Shown piece by piece: positions 1 to 8,345 of a DNA stretch of 64,000 bases. Source of the DNA: Kiritimatiellia bacterium (GTDB lineage: Bacteria > Verrucomicrobiota > Kiritimatiellia > CAIVKH01); NCBI GenBank assembly GCA_023953695.1, contig JAMLJG010000016.1:1-64000 (forward strand), read 5' to 3'. The notes beneath the pieces were generated by a model. The model searched no databases and had not been told where the DNA came from. It saw only the letters and a list, made by a program, of their open reading frames with translations. The position numbers and the translations under genes are program-made. Positions within the stretch are counted from its first letter, which is position 1, and every line of letters starts with the position of its first letter.

Positions 1-337
1 GAAATGCGTACTCCGCAACCACTCGCCCGCCGATCAGGTGCTCTTGAATGATACGCTCCAAAACCGACGGCGAGCAGGAATGATACCAAACCCCCTCGGG
101 ATACACCACAGCGATTGGCCCCTGGCGGCAAATTCGCAAACAATTCGCCTTGGTTCGATAGATTCCGCCTGCCCCGGTCAGATTCAGCTCTTCGAGGCGC
201 TTCTTGAGAAAGTCCCACGCCTCAAGACCGGCCTCTTTCGAACAGCAATTCGGCTTAGTCTGATCCGCGCATAGAAAAATGTGGTGACGGATCGCAGGTA
301 CACCCATCTGTTCGGCCCGTTCAGAAAGCTTCGACAT
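1..337 (-). CDS. Thioredoxin-like [2Fe-2S] ferredoxin, C-terminus cut by window edge
   Basis: The frame reads from ATG at 337 to base 1 without a stop, giving about 112 residues. A good ribosome site (GGAG) lies about nine bases before the ATG. Near residues 20-35 there is the motif [14 protein letters not shown], and near residue 70 a second pair, CLRIC. This C-x8-C...C-x3-C pattern binds the [2Fe-2S] cluster in thioredoxin-fold ferredoxins, such as the shethna-type protein and the NuoE-like domain. The words [10 protein letters not shown] and WYHSCSP also fit the family. Its electron partner is not visible. The gene diverges from the exporter that starts at 505. The last few residues lie outside the window. 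Confidence 0.85.
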   Translation of the reverse strand, partial: MSKLSERAEQMGVPAIRHHIFLCADQTKPNCCSKEAGLEAWDFLKKRLEELNLTGAGGIYRTKANCLRICRQGPIAVVYPEGVWYHSCSPSVLERIIQEHLIGGRVVAEYAF

Positions 338-504
338 TAGTCATGCTCCTTCTGGGGTTCACGCTACTGCAACGCGAGTTCACGTTCCAGCCCTCTTGTA
401 TGCAATCTTGGGGATGCGAAGGGGGTTTCTTCTTGTGGTGCATGCGGGACGGACTTATCCATGTGACCGCGCGAGTGGTATTCGTGCGGACTAAGGAACA
501 AGCG

Positions 505-1434
505 GTGAAAAGAACAGTGGAGTGGATTCTTTTTGTGGTCTTGGCAGGGCTGGCGGTGAGCGGTTGGATTTCGGCGCCGCTTGCGTTGGCGCTGGGGATA
601 GTGTTCGCGTTGTTCTTGGACAATCCGATGCCGCAGGCGAGCCAGAAGGGAGCCAAATGGCTCTTGCAGGCATCGGTAGTGGGACTGGGTTTTGGCATGA
701 ATCTCGCGGCCGTGTGGGCTGCGGGGCGCATTGGGTTAGGGTTCACGATTGCAACGATATTCGGAACCTTGTTGCTTGGGTTGTTGTTGGGCCGGCTGTT
801 GCGGATTGATCCACAGACCTCGCTGCTCGTCTCTTCGGGAACGGCGATTTGCGGCGGGAGCGCGATCGCTGCTGTCGGCGCGGTGATCGGCGCGGACAAG
901 AAGGCGATGTCCATTTCACTTTGTACGATTTTCGTGCTCAATGCGATTGCGCTTTTTATCTTTCCGAGCATCGGCCACGCGCTGGGGATGGATCAGCGGC
1001 GCTTCGGCTTGTGGTCGGCCATCGCAATTCACGACACCAGTTCGGTTGTTGGCGCCGCCGCGAAATATGGGGATGAAGCGCTGAGCTTGGCGACGACGGT
1101 CAAGCTCTCGCGCGCGCTATGGATATTCCCTTTGGCGTTGGGTCTGGCTGTGGGGCGGGGCAAGAAGGCGGGGGGCGTTGTGTTCCCGTGGTTCATCCTG
1201 TTCTTTCTTTGCGCGGCGGCTGCGCGTTCGTTCTTGCCGCAGGGCGAGTGGTTCTATGATCGCGCGGAACACGCGGCAAAACTGCTGCTAATTCTCACGC
1301 TCTTCCTGATCGGGTCAGGACTTTCGAAGGAGGCGATTCGCTCGGTAGGCGTCCGTCCAATGGTGCAAGGGATTCTCTTGTGGATGGTCGTTTCGGTGTG
1401 CGGTTTGCTGGCCGTCAATGCCCTAGCTCCGTGA
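505..1434 (+). CDS. YeiH/UPF0324 family putative sulfate exporter
   Basis: Integral membrane protein of about 309 residues with roughly ten hydrophobic segments. The family words SSGTAICGGSAIAAVGAVI, AIAIHDTSSVVGAA and TVKLSRALWIFPLAL identify the UPF0324 (Cons_hypoth698) family, annotated as YeiH-like sulfate exporters. The substrate is inferred from annotation practice and is not proven. I prefer the GTG at 505 because AAGGA sits eight bases before it and the protein then begins just before the first membrane helix. Upstream in-frame ATGs at 343, 400 and 442 would add a non-hydrophobic, cysteine-rich leader without a good ribosome site. The gene converges on the ClC gene, 14 bases away. Confidence 0.85.
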   Translation: MKRTVEWILFVVLAGLAVSGWISAPLALALGIVFALFLDNPMPQASQKGAKWLLQASVVGLGFGMNLAAVWAAGRIGLGFTIATIFGTLLLGLLLGRLLRIDPQTSLLVSSGTAICGGSAIAAVGAVIGADKKAMSISLCTIFVLNAIALFIFPSIGHALGMDQRRFGLWSAIAIHDTSSVVGAAAKYGDEALSLATTVKLSRALWIFPLALGLAVGRGKKAGGVVFPWFILFFLCAAAARSFLPQGEWFYDRAEHAAKLLLILTLFLIGSGLSKEAIRSVGVRPMVQGILLWMVVSVCGLLAVNALAP

Positions 1435-1448
1435 AGAGGCGAATGGGT

Positions 1449-3506
1449 TTAACCGGCACTGGGTGACGCCGTGGGACTGCGCAAAATATCGAGGAATGCC
1501 TTTTGCGCAGCGGGGGTGCAGAGCGCGATGATGCGATCGCCTTCGCGCAGTGCGGTATTGCCGCGCGGAACCAGTGTTCGATTGCCCCGGCGAAGAGCAA
1601 TAATGACGCAGTCGTCCGGCACGTTGAGTTCGCGGATGGATTTGCCGACCGCGCGATCGCCATCGTCGAGGCGAGTCTCCAGCAGTTCGGTGCGCGTGGC
1701 CACTTCCATTCGCAAGCGCTCGTGGTGCGCCTCGCTGGACTGGCGCTGAGTCAATGCGTTGGAATAGGCGCTGACCACATCGGCGCGGCGCAGGAGGCCC
1801 AATAGGCGGCGCGGGTTGCGCCGATCCACGACAGGCAGGCGACCGACATCTTTCATGCCGAAATGGCGCATGGCCTCTTCGAGCGTGTCGTCGGGATGGA
1901 CCGTGGCGACCTCGGTGGTGGCGATCTCGCCGATTGTTTGAGCGGGCTTCTTCTGGGCGAACAGCTCCGCCAGATCGCTGAGCGTGACAACGCCATACAG
2001 CTCGCCCGCCTCATCGAGCACGACGAAGCCATGGTGATTGCTCGCCTCGAATGCCTCTGTCAGCGTGGCGATGGAGTCACTCGCGCGCACCGGCATTAAC
2101 TCATTTGCCGGCGTCATCGCATCGGCGACGGAGAGTGCGCGCATGAGATTCACGTCCTCGCTCTTCTTCAGCTCGACACCGCGTAGACGGAGTTTATATG
2201 TGTAGACGCTATCCTTCTTTATGAGTTGCGAGATCAATGTGCTCTCCACCACTGCGAACATCAGCGGGAGGACGATGTGGTAATCCTGGGCCATCTCGAA
2301 TGGGAGCATGAGCCCCGTGATTGGGGCGCGTACGGCGCCCGCAAGAACGGCGCCCATGCCCACCAGCGCATAGGCCGCCGGCGTGGCGACATATCCGCCC
2401 AACAGCGCCTGCGCGGCGAGGCCGAACCCGGCGCCGAGCATGGCGCCGAGAAAGAGCGCGGGCGCGAACAGGCCGCCCTGTCCGCCCGATCCGATGGTGA
2501 TCGGCGTGGCGACGAGTTTTAGAAATACGAGGGAAAAGAGAAACAGCGCGCCCGCCTCGTGACCCTCCAGCACATCGGTGATTGCCTGGTAGCCCGTGCC
2601 CATGATCGCCGTTGAACCGAAGTAGGCCAGTGCGCCGACCATCAGGCCCCCGAGGCAGGGTTTTGTCCACGCGGGAACGCGGAGATTTCGGAAAAGGGAT
2701 TCGATTTGCGCCATGAACTTCACGTAGAGCACGCCCACTGCGGCGGCCAAAATGCCGAGCACCATGTAGAGGGGCAATTCCTGAAACGCGCTGAACTCGT
2801 AGCGCGGCACTGTGAATGCGGGCGTGTTGCCCAGAATGCTCTGGCTTGTGACAGTGCCTGCAACGGCCGCCAGCACGATCCAACTGACGGACGCGCCGGA
2901 AAATTCGCCGAGAATGATCTCTATTGCGAAAAAGACGCCCGCGATGGGCGCGTTGAACGCCGCGCTAATCCCCGCCGTCGCGCCGCAGGCGACGAGCGTC
3001 CGGATGCGTGTCTTTGAGAGTTTCAAGCGCCGCGCTACTTGCGAACCGAACGCGGCGCCGATTTGAACGCTTGGATCCTCCGGCCCCGCCGAGCCTCCGA
3101 GGCCGACGGTGAAAATGGCGCCGACGACGCGCGCGACGCTTCCGCGAAAACTGATGTTTCCGCCGTGTAGCGCGACGGCCTCCATGATGCCCGCCACGCT
3201 CACGCCTGTTTCGTTTCCCCGTTCCGAAAATCGGATCCAAAGTGCGGTGATCAATCCACCGATTGCGGGAAGGATGAGCAGGGTCCATCGGTGTCGGCCG
3301 CCGATCCCGAGAACGGCGAAGTCGAACAATCCATCGAGCCCGTGTCGGAAGAGCGCTACGCCCAGGCCGGTGAGCATTCCGACGAGCGCCGCGAGAAGCA
3401 GCATGATGAAGGCGTCATAGGACCACATACGGTCCGCATAATCGGCAACGCGAGGCGCCACGCGATTGGGAAAGTCGGATGGGGCATGTTTTTTTGCGGT
3501 GGACAT
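1449..3506 (-). CDS. ClC family chloride channel/antiporter with CBS pair and RCK_C domain
   Basis: About 685 residues. A ClC membrane core (residues about 30-430) is followed by two CBS domains (about 460-590) and a TrkA-C/RCK_C domain at the end. Seen motifs are GSAGPEDPSVQIGA, which carries the gating glutamate of the family's GREGP motif, and GGQGGLFAPALFLGAMLGAG for the GxFxP motif. The first family motif, GSGIP, is replaced by a GVSVAGI stretch, so chloride selectivity may differ. The CBS and RCK_C regions suggest control by a nucleotide or other small ligand. I place the start at ATG 3506 (protein beginning MSTAKKHAPSD); an upstream start at 3668 adds a Cys/Pro-rich leader that overlaps the divergent tetR promoter. 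Confidence 0.87.
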   Translation of the reverse strand: MSTAKKHAPSDFPNRVAPRVADYADRMWSYDAFIMLLLAALVGMLTGLGVALFRHGLDGLFDFAVLGIGGRHRWTLLILPAIGGLITALWIRFSERGNETGVSVAGIMEAVALHGGNISFRGSVARVVGAIFTVGLGGSAGPEDPSVQIGAAFGSQVARRLKLSKTRIRTLVACGATAGISAAFNAPIAGVFFAIEIILGEFSGASVSWIVLAAVAGTVTSQSILGNTPAFTVPRYEFSAFQELPLYMVLGILAAAVGVLYVKFMAQIESLFRNLRVPAWTKPCLGGLMVGALAYFGSTAIMGTGYQAITDVLEGHEAGALFLFSLVFLKLVATPITIGSGGQGGLFAPALFLGAMLGAGFGLAAQALLGGYVATPAAYALVGMGAVLAGAVRAPITGLMLPFEMAQDYHIVLPLMFAVVESTLISQLIKKDSVYTYKLRLRGVELKKSEDVNLMRALSVADAMTPANELMPVRASDSIATLTEAFEASNHHGFVVLDEAGELYGVVTLSDLAELFAQKKPAQTIGEIATTEVATVHPDDTLEEAMRHFGMKDVGRLPVVDRRNPRRLLGLLRRADVVSAYSNALTQRQSSEAHHERLRMEVATRTELLETRLDDGDRAVGKSIRELNVPDDCVIIALRRGNRTLVPRGNTALREGDRIIALCTPAAQKAFLDILRSPTASPSAG

Positions 3507-3661
3507 GCCGACGAGTCTAGCATCTCCCCGCGGCGACAAAAGGGGAGAGGAACAGAAATCGGTCTCGCTCCCCACGTGCGCACACATGCCCCATCCGCTG
3601 GGGTAGGAGCGCCCCGCGGGCCAGGCGATCCGCCGCTCGGGACAAAGGATCCGCGCGGGGC

Positions 3662-3693
3662 TTGACACGCCCGATAGAAAGTAATAGCTTACT
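3662..3693 (+). promoter_or_regulatory. tetR promoter with palindromic operator over the -10
   Basis: TTGACA (3662-3667), 17 bases, then TAGCTT (3685-3690). The inverted repeat AGTAA-TAGC-TTACT (3680-3693) covers the -10 box, as expected for an autorepressed TetR-family gene. The ATG follows eight bases after the -10, so transcription would start at or next to the start codon. Confidence 0.6.
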
Positions 3694-3697
3694 CACT

Positions 3698-4312
3698 ATG
3701 AAGGCGATGCGACGAGCGGCGAGGTTGTCTTCCGAAGAGAGAAAAGCGATGACGGTGCGCACGGTCATTGATCTGGCGGGCGAGTGCGATCCTGCGGAAA
3801 TCACGACTTCCGCCATTGCGGAGCGTATGGAGATGACGCAGGGCGCGCTGTTTCGCCACTTCCCAACGAAGGATGAGATGTGGCAAGCCGTCGTGGGGTG
3901 GGGGGCCGAGCGACTGCTGGAGCGATTGGACAAGGCGGCCGCTTCGGCGGCGACACCTCTCGCGGCGCTCGAGGCGATCTTCTTCAGCCACTTGCGCTTT
4001 GTGCGTCGGCACGCGGGGATTCCGCGCATCGTGTTGAACTCGCTCCAGCGCGCGGGGGACTCACCGACAAAGAGAGCCGTGCGGGCGCTGTTGTTCCGCT
4101 ATGGAGAGCGATTGCGCGCACTGCTGGAGGAGGCGAAAGCGCGAGGTGAAGTGGCGCCCGACGTGGATAGCGCCGCAGCGGTGGCCCTCTTCATGGGGAC
4201 TGTTCAGACGTTCTCGCTTCAGATGCTGATGAACAAGAGCGGCGTGTCTATCGAAGACCTGGCAGCCAGATCGTTCGCGCTATTTGTGAGAGGAATAAGG
4301 AGTGCGAAATGA
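3698..4312 (+). CDS. TetR family transcriptional regulator (CecR-like) of the efflux operon
   Basis: About 204 residues. The N-terminal helix-turn-helix (residues about 15-60) includes ITTSAIAERMEMTQGALFRHFPTKDEMW, a typical TetR DNA-binding unit; the helical C-terminal half is a ligand-binding domain. It is the first gene of an operon with HlyD, two ABC ATPases and two permeases, and overlaps the next gene by ATGA. This matches E. coli cecR(ybiH)-ybhGFSR, so it probably represses the pump and itself through the palindrome at 3680-3693. No Shine-Dalgarno sequence precedes the ATG at 3698, and the promoter spacing suggests a leaderless message. Confidence 0.88.
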   Translation: MKAMRRAARLSSEERKAMTVRTVIDLAGECDPAEITTSAIAERMEMTQGALFRHFPTKDEMWQAVVGWGAERLLERLDKAAASAATPLAALEAIFFSHLRFVRRHAGIPRIVLNSLQRAGDSPTKRAVRALLFRYGERLRALLEEAKARGEVAPDVDSAAAVALFMGTVQTFSLQMLMNKSGVSIEDLAARSFALFVRGIRSAK

Positions 4313-5304
4313 AAAAGAAGCGATGGATCGTGCTGGTAATCGCGGGGGTTGTCGCTGTCGCGTTGGCGATTGCTTTTCGGATCGCGCAGGGCGGACGAGC
4401 CTCCGAGCAGACTGCGATTCGCGTTTCGGGCAACATCGAAGCGACGGTGGCGCAGGTCAGCTTCAAGACCGCAGGCCGCGTGGCTCGGCGATGGGTCGCG
4501 GAGGGGGAAACGGTGACGAATGGCCAAGTGGTCGCGTCTCTCGATCGCATCGAGTTGGAGCAGGAGTTGGCGATGCGTCGGGCCGAAGCGCTAACGGCGC
4601 AAGCCGCACTGGACGAGCTGGAGGCAGGCGCGCGCCTGGAGGAGATCGAAGAGGTGTCGGCCCAGTTGGAAGTGGCGCGAGCCGAGGCGCGTCGCGCCGA
4701 GAACGAGAGGGCGCGCCAGAAGGAGCTGTTTGAGAATAACGCTACATCCGCCCGGGAGTTTGAGGCGGCAGACGCGGCGGCTCGCGCGGCCCTGGCGCGC
4801 GTGGAGGAGGGGCAAGCGCGGCTGACGCTGCTCAAGAAGGGGCCGCGCAAGGAGCGCATTGCTGCCGCGCGCGCACGGTTGGAGCAGGCGCGCCAGGCCG
4901 TCGCGCTCGCGGAAACGCGGTTAAACGATGCGACGCTCGCGTCGCCGCTGAGCGGTGTTGTGTTGGCAAAGGGTATTGAAGATGGGGAGTATGTGGTCCC
5001 GGGCACACCGGTAATCACCGTTGGCGATCTCGAACATGTCTGGCTGCGCAGCTACTTGAATGAGACGGACCTCGGTCGCGTCACGATCGGCCAATCTGTG
5101 GAAGTCAGAACGGACACCTATCCAGGGCGCACGTACACGGGGCGGCTCTCGTTCATTTCGTCGCAAGCGGAGTTCACGCCAAAGAACGTCCAGACGACGA
5201 AAGAGCGCGTGAAGCTGGTTTATCGCATCAAGGTGGACCTGGCGAATCCCGATCAATCGCTGAAGCCCGGCATGCCGGCAGATGCGGAGATCGCGATCGA
5301 ATAG
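4309..5304 (+). CDS. HlyD family membrane fusion protein (YbhG-like efflux adaptor)
   Basis: 331 residues. An N-terminal signal anchor (residues about 5-25) is followed by a biotinyl-lipoyl half motif (VSFKTAGRVARRWVAEGE), a long alpha-helical hairpin rich in Glu, Ala and Arg (about 75-205), the second lipoyl half (ATLASPLSGVVLAKGIEDGE) and a beta-barrel domain. It bridges the inner-membrane ABC exporter to the outer membrane. The start overlaps the tetR stop (ATGA) and AAGGAG lies at good spacing. It is most like YbhG/YhiI, which work with DrrA/DrrB-type ABC-2 exporters. The substrate is unknown; hydrophobic drugs are the usual guess. Confidence 0.9.
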   Translation: MKKKRWIVLVIAGVVAVALAIAFRIAQGGRASEQTAIRVSGNIEATVAQVSFKTAGRVARRWVAEGETVTNGQVVASLDRIELEQELAMRRAEALTAQAALDELEAGARLEEIEEVSAQLEVARAEARRAENERARQKELFENNATSAREFEAADAAARAALARVEEGQARLTLLKKGPRKERIAAARARLEQARQAVALAETRLNDATLASPLSGVVLAKGIEDGEYVVPGTPVITVGDLEHVWLRSYLNETDLGRVTIGQSVEVRTDTYPGRTYTGRLSFISSQAEFTPKNVQTTKERVKLVYRIKVDLANPDQSLKPGMPADAEIAIE

Positions 5305-5312
5305 GGGGCGCC

Positions 5313-6251
5313 ATGGACGTGATTCGCACGGAGAATCTGACGCGAGATTTTGGCGATGTGCGCGCGGTGAATCGCGTTTCACTGAGCGTTGGCGAGGGCG
5401 AGCTTTTCGGATTGGTGGGGCCGGATGGCGCGGGAAAGACGACCCTGATGCGTCTGCTCACAGCGATCTTGGATCCCACGGAGGGCGATGCGTGGGTGAT
5501 CGGTCGCCACTCCGTTCGCGAAGCGGAGGCGATCAAGGATTCGATCGGCTACATGAGTCAGCGCTTCGGCCTCTATCCCGATCTGACCGTTCTGGAGAAT
5601 GTGAACTTTTATGCGGACATCTATGGCGTTCCGCGCCGAGGTCGCATGGAGAAGGTGGAGCGGCTCCTGGCCTTCAGCAATTTGTTTCCCTTCAAGAAGC
5701 GGCTCGCTGGAAACCTTTCGGGAGGGATGAAGCAGAAGCTTGGGTTGGCGTGCGCGCTTATTCACACGCCGAAGGTGTTGTTTCTGGACGAGCCGACTAA
5801 TGGTGTGGACCCCGTTTCGCGCCGCGATTTTTGGCGAATTCTCTACCAGTTGCTGCGCGAACGGGTGACGATCTTTGTTTCCACCGCCTATCTCGATGAG
5901 GCCGAGCGGTGCGCGCGACTAGCGCTGATTCATCGCGGTGCCCTGCTGGCCACTGGCACGCCGGAGCAGGTGAAGAAGCTGATGCCTGGCGCAATTTTGG
6001 AGGTGCGCGCCGAATCGCCTCGCGAGGCCTCGGTCGCTTTGCGCTCTGCGTTGGTCGAGTGCTCAGTTGGTCTGTTTGGCGATCGGGTGCACGTGGCGAC
6101 TCGCGATCCGGCCGGGATGGAACCTGCGATCAACGCGGCCCTGCGAGGGGCGGGGTTGCAGCTTCGTTCCGTGCGCCGCATTGCGCCGACGCTTGAGGAT
6201 GTGTTTGTTTCCGTTCTCGCCGAGAATCCCGCGAGGGGGCGCAATGAATGA
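5313..6251 (+). CDS. ABC transporter ATPase, first of pair (YbhF N-half-like)
   Basis: 312 residues with a full nucleotide-binding domain: Walker A GPDGAGKTT, Q-loop in GYMSQRFGLYPDLTV, signature LSGGMKQKLGLA and Walker B VLFLDEPTNGVDP. The switch position reads FVSTAYLDEAE where active ATPases usually have a histidine (TTHYMDEAE). The partner at 6244 keeps that histidine. This suggests one weak and one strong ATP site in the assembled pump. E. coli YbhF carries both domains in one chain; here they are separate genes overlapping by eight bases. Confidence 0.9.
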   Translation: MDVIRTENLTRDFGDVRAVNRVSLSVGEGELFGLVGPDGAGKTTLMRLLTAILDPTEGDAWVIGRHSVREAEAIKDSIGYMSQRFGLYPDLTVLENVNFYADIYGVPRRGRMEKVERLLAFSNLFPFKKRLAGNLSGGMKQKLGLACALIHTPKVLFLDEPTNGVDPVSRRDFWRILYQLLRERVTIFVSTAYLDEAERCARLALIHRGALLATGTPEQVKKLMPGAILEVRAESPREASVALRSALVECSVGLFGDRVHVATRDPAGMEPAINAALRGAGLQLRSVRRIAPTLEDVFVSVLAENPARGRNE

Positions 6252-7212
6252 TGCAAACCTCACCGTTGAGGTTCGAGACTTGGAGAAGAGGTTCGGCTCG
6301 TTTGTCGCGGTGAATCGCATCTCGCTGGAGGTTTCGCGCGGAGAAGTTTTTGGATTTCTGGGGCCCAATGGGGCAGGGAAATCCACAACCATCCGGATGC
6401 TCTGCGGCATCCTCGCGCCGTCGGGCGGTTCCGGCTCGGTTGCGGGTTTCGACATTCGGACGCAACAGGAAAAGATCAAGGCGAACATCGGCTACATGAG
6501 CCAGAAGTTCTCGCTCTATGAAGACCTGACGGTCGAAGAGAACATCAATTTCTACAGCGGGATCTATGGAATCCCCGATGCGAAGAAGGAGGAACGAAAG
6601 GAATGGGCGCTGGAGATGGCCGGGCTTCGGGAACATCGAGGGACGCAAACCCGCGATCTTTCCGCTGGATGGAGGCAACGCCTCTCGCTGGGGTGCGCCA
6701 TTCTTCACGAGCCGCCGGTGATTTTTCTCGACGAGCCGACCTCGGGCGTTGACCCGATCAGCCGACGCCAGTTCTGGGATTTGATCTATACGCTCGCCGG
6801 TCGCGGCGTGACGGTGTTTGTCACCACGCACTACATGGATGAAGCTGAATACTGCGACCGGATCGCACTGATCTATCGGGGCGAATTGATTGCGTTGGGA
6901 GCGCCCGCAGAATTGAAGGCTCAATCCATGCGCGATCAAATTGTGGAAGTGGTGGGCGATCGGCCGCAGGAGGCGATGCGCGTCTGCGAAGCGGTGCCGG
7001 AGGCGAAAGAAGTGGCCCTATTCGGGCGGGGCCTGCACATCGTCGTGAACGATGCGGAGCTTGCCATCCCTGTCCTGACGACCGCGCTGCAAACCGCGCG
7101 TTGCCCCATCGAGCGCATCGAGCGCATCCCGCCCTCGATGGAGGATGTTTTTGTTTCTCTCATTGAAGTGCGCGATCGCGCCGAGCGTCCACAGGCGGAG
7201 GTGCGCCGGTGA
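6244..7212 (+). CDS. ABC transporter ATPase, second of pair (YbhF C-half-like)
   Basis: 322 residues from ATG 6244, preceded by GAGGG. Walker A GPNGAGKSTT, Q-loop region GYMSQKFSLYEDLTV, Walker B VIFLDEPTSGVDPISRR and an intact switch histidine in VTTHYMDEAE are present. The signature is the divergent LSAGWRQRLSLG, as in YbhF/YhiH-type proteins. It overlaps the first ATPase by eight bases and the following permease by GTGA. It energises the ABC-2 exporter of this operon. A longer frame back to 6067 is open but lies inside the preceding gene and has no ribosome site. Confidence 0.9.
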   Translation: MNDANLTVEVRDLEKRFGSFVAVNRISLEVSRGEVFGFLGPNGAGKSTTIRMLCGILAPSGGSGSVAGFDIRTQQEKIKANIGYMSQKFSLYEDLTVEENINFYSGIYGIPDAKKEERKEWALEMAGLREHRGTQTRDLSAGWRQRLSLGCAILHEPPVIFLDEPTSGVDPISRRQFWDLIYTLAGRGVTVFVTTHYMDEAEYCDRIALIYRGELIALGAPAELKAQSMRDQIVEVVGDRPQEAMRVCEAVPEAKEVALFGRGLHIVVNDAELAIPVLTTALQTARCPIERIERIPPSMEDVFVSLIEVRDRAERPQAEVRR

Positions 7213-8345
7213 ATGGGATCCGACTCTGGGCCGTGGCTCGCAAGGAGTTCATCCACATCATCCGCGATCCGCGGAGTCTCGGAATGGCGATCGCCGTTCC
7301 GATGCTGCTCCTGACTCTGTTTGGCTTCGCGCTGACGCTGGATGTGGATCGCGTACCGTTGGCCGTGTGGGACTCGAGCGGCACGCCAGCGAGCCGCGAA
7401 CTCGTCTGCCGCTTTGGCGGGTCGCGCTATTTCGAAATCGTGCGATATGCCGAAAACTATCGCGCCATCGAAGGCGCGTTCGACCGCGGGGAGGCGCTTG
7501 CGGCGCTCGTCGTGCCGTCGGATTTTGCCAATCGTCTTGCGGCCCGCCAGCCAGCGCCGGCACAACTGATTGTGGATGGAAGCGACGCCAACACGGCCGC
7601 CCTTGCCATGGGATATGGGCGCGCCGTTGCCGCGGCCTTTTCGCAGCAGATCGCGCTCGACGAAATCCGGCGCGCGGGCGGTATTGCCCAACCCGCCTTG
7701 ATAGATGTGCGACCGCGCGTCTGGTTCAACAGCGATATGGAGTCGAGGAATTACATTATTCCCGGCCTCATTGCTGTGATTATGATGGTCATTGCCGCGA
7801 TGTTGACCTCGCTGACCGTTGCGCGCGAGTGGGAGCGCGGGACGATGGAGCAATTGATCTCCACACCGGTGCGCGGCCCTGAATTGGTCGTGGGGAAACT
7901 TCTGCCCTATTTTGTCATCGGCATGCTCGACGTCGCGCTGGCGGTCGGGATGGGGGAGGGCGTGTTTCACGTGCCCTTGCGGGGGAGTGTGCTCCTCGTT
8001 TTTGGCATGGCGGCCCTCTTTTTGATCGGAGCGCTTTCGCTGGGCCTGTTGATCAGCATTGCGACACGGAGCCAGCTCCTGGCCTCGCAGTTGGCCATGG
8101 TGCTCACGTTTCTCCCCGCATTCCTGCTTTCCGGCTTCATGTATTCGATAGACAACATGCCGCAGGCGATTCAGCTCGCGACACACCTGATTCCGGCGCG
8201 CTATTTCGTTGCGCTGCTCAAGGGGATTTATCTCAAAGGGATAGGCTTGGAGATTCTCTGGAAAGAGGCCGCGCTACTTGCCGCGTTCAGCATCCTCGTG
8301 ACCGCGATTTCCATTCGCAGCTTCCGAAAGAAGTTGGCCCCATGA
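7209..8345 (+). CDS. ABC-2 type permease (YbhS-like)
   Basis: 378 residues. One N-terminal membrane helix, a large extracytoplasmic domain (about residues 45-180), and five to six C-terminal helices form the ABC-2 layout. WFNSDMESRNYIIPGLIAVIM and EWERGTMEQLISTPVRGPEL are typical of DrrB/YbhS/YhhJ permeases. It starts at a GTG overlapping the stop of the second ATPase (GTGA) and overlaps the next permease by ATGA. The two permeases would form a heterodimer. Confidence 0.9.
   Translation: MNGIRLWAVARKEFIHIIRDPRSLGMAIAVPMLLLTLFGFALTLDVDRVPLAVWDSSGTPASRELVCRFGGSRYFEIVRYAENYRAIEGAFDRGEALAALVVPSDFANRLAARQPAPAQLIVDGSDANTAALAMGYGRAVAAAFSQQIALDEIRRAGGIAQPALIDVRPRVWFNSDMESRNYIIPGLIAVIMMVIAAMLTSLTVAREWERGTMEQLISTPVRGPELVVGKLLPYFVIGMLDVALAVGMGEGVFHVPLRGSVLLVFGMAALFLIGALSLGLLISIATRSQLLASQLAMVLTFLPAFLLSGFMYSIDNMPQAIQLATHLIPARYFVALLKGIYLKGIGLEILWKEAALLAAFSILVTAISIRSFRKKLAP

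Noticed and set aside
38..274. Plus-strand gene at the left edge
   Set aside because: It is antisense to the clear [2Fe-2S] ferredoxin frame on the minus strand.
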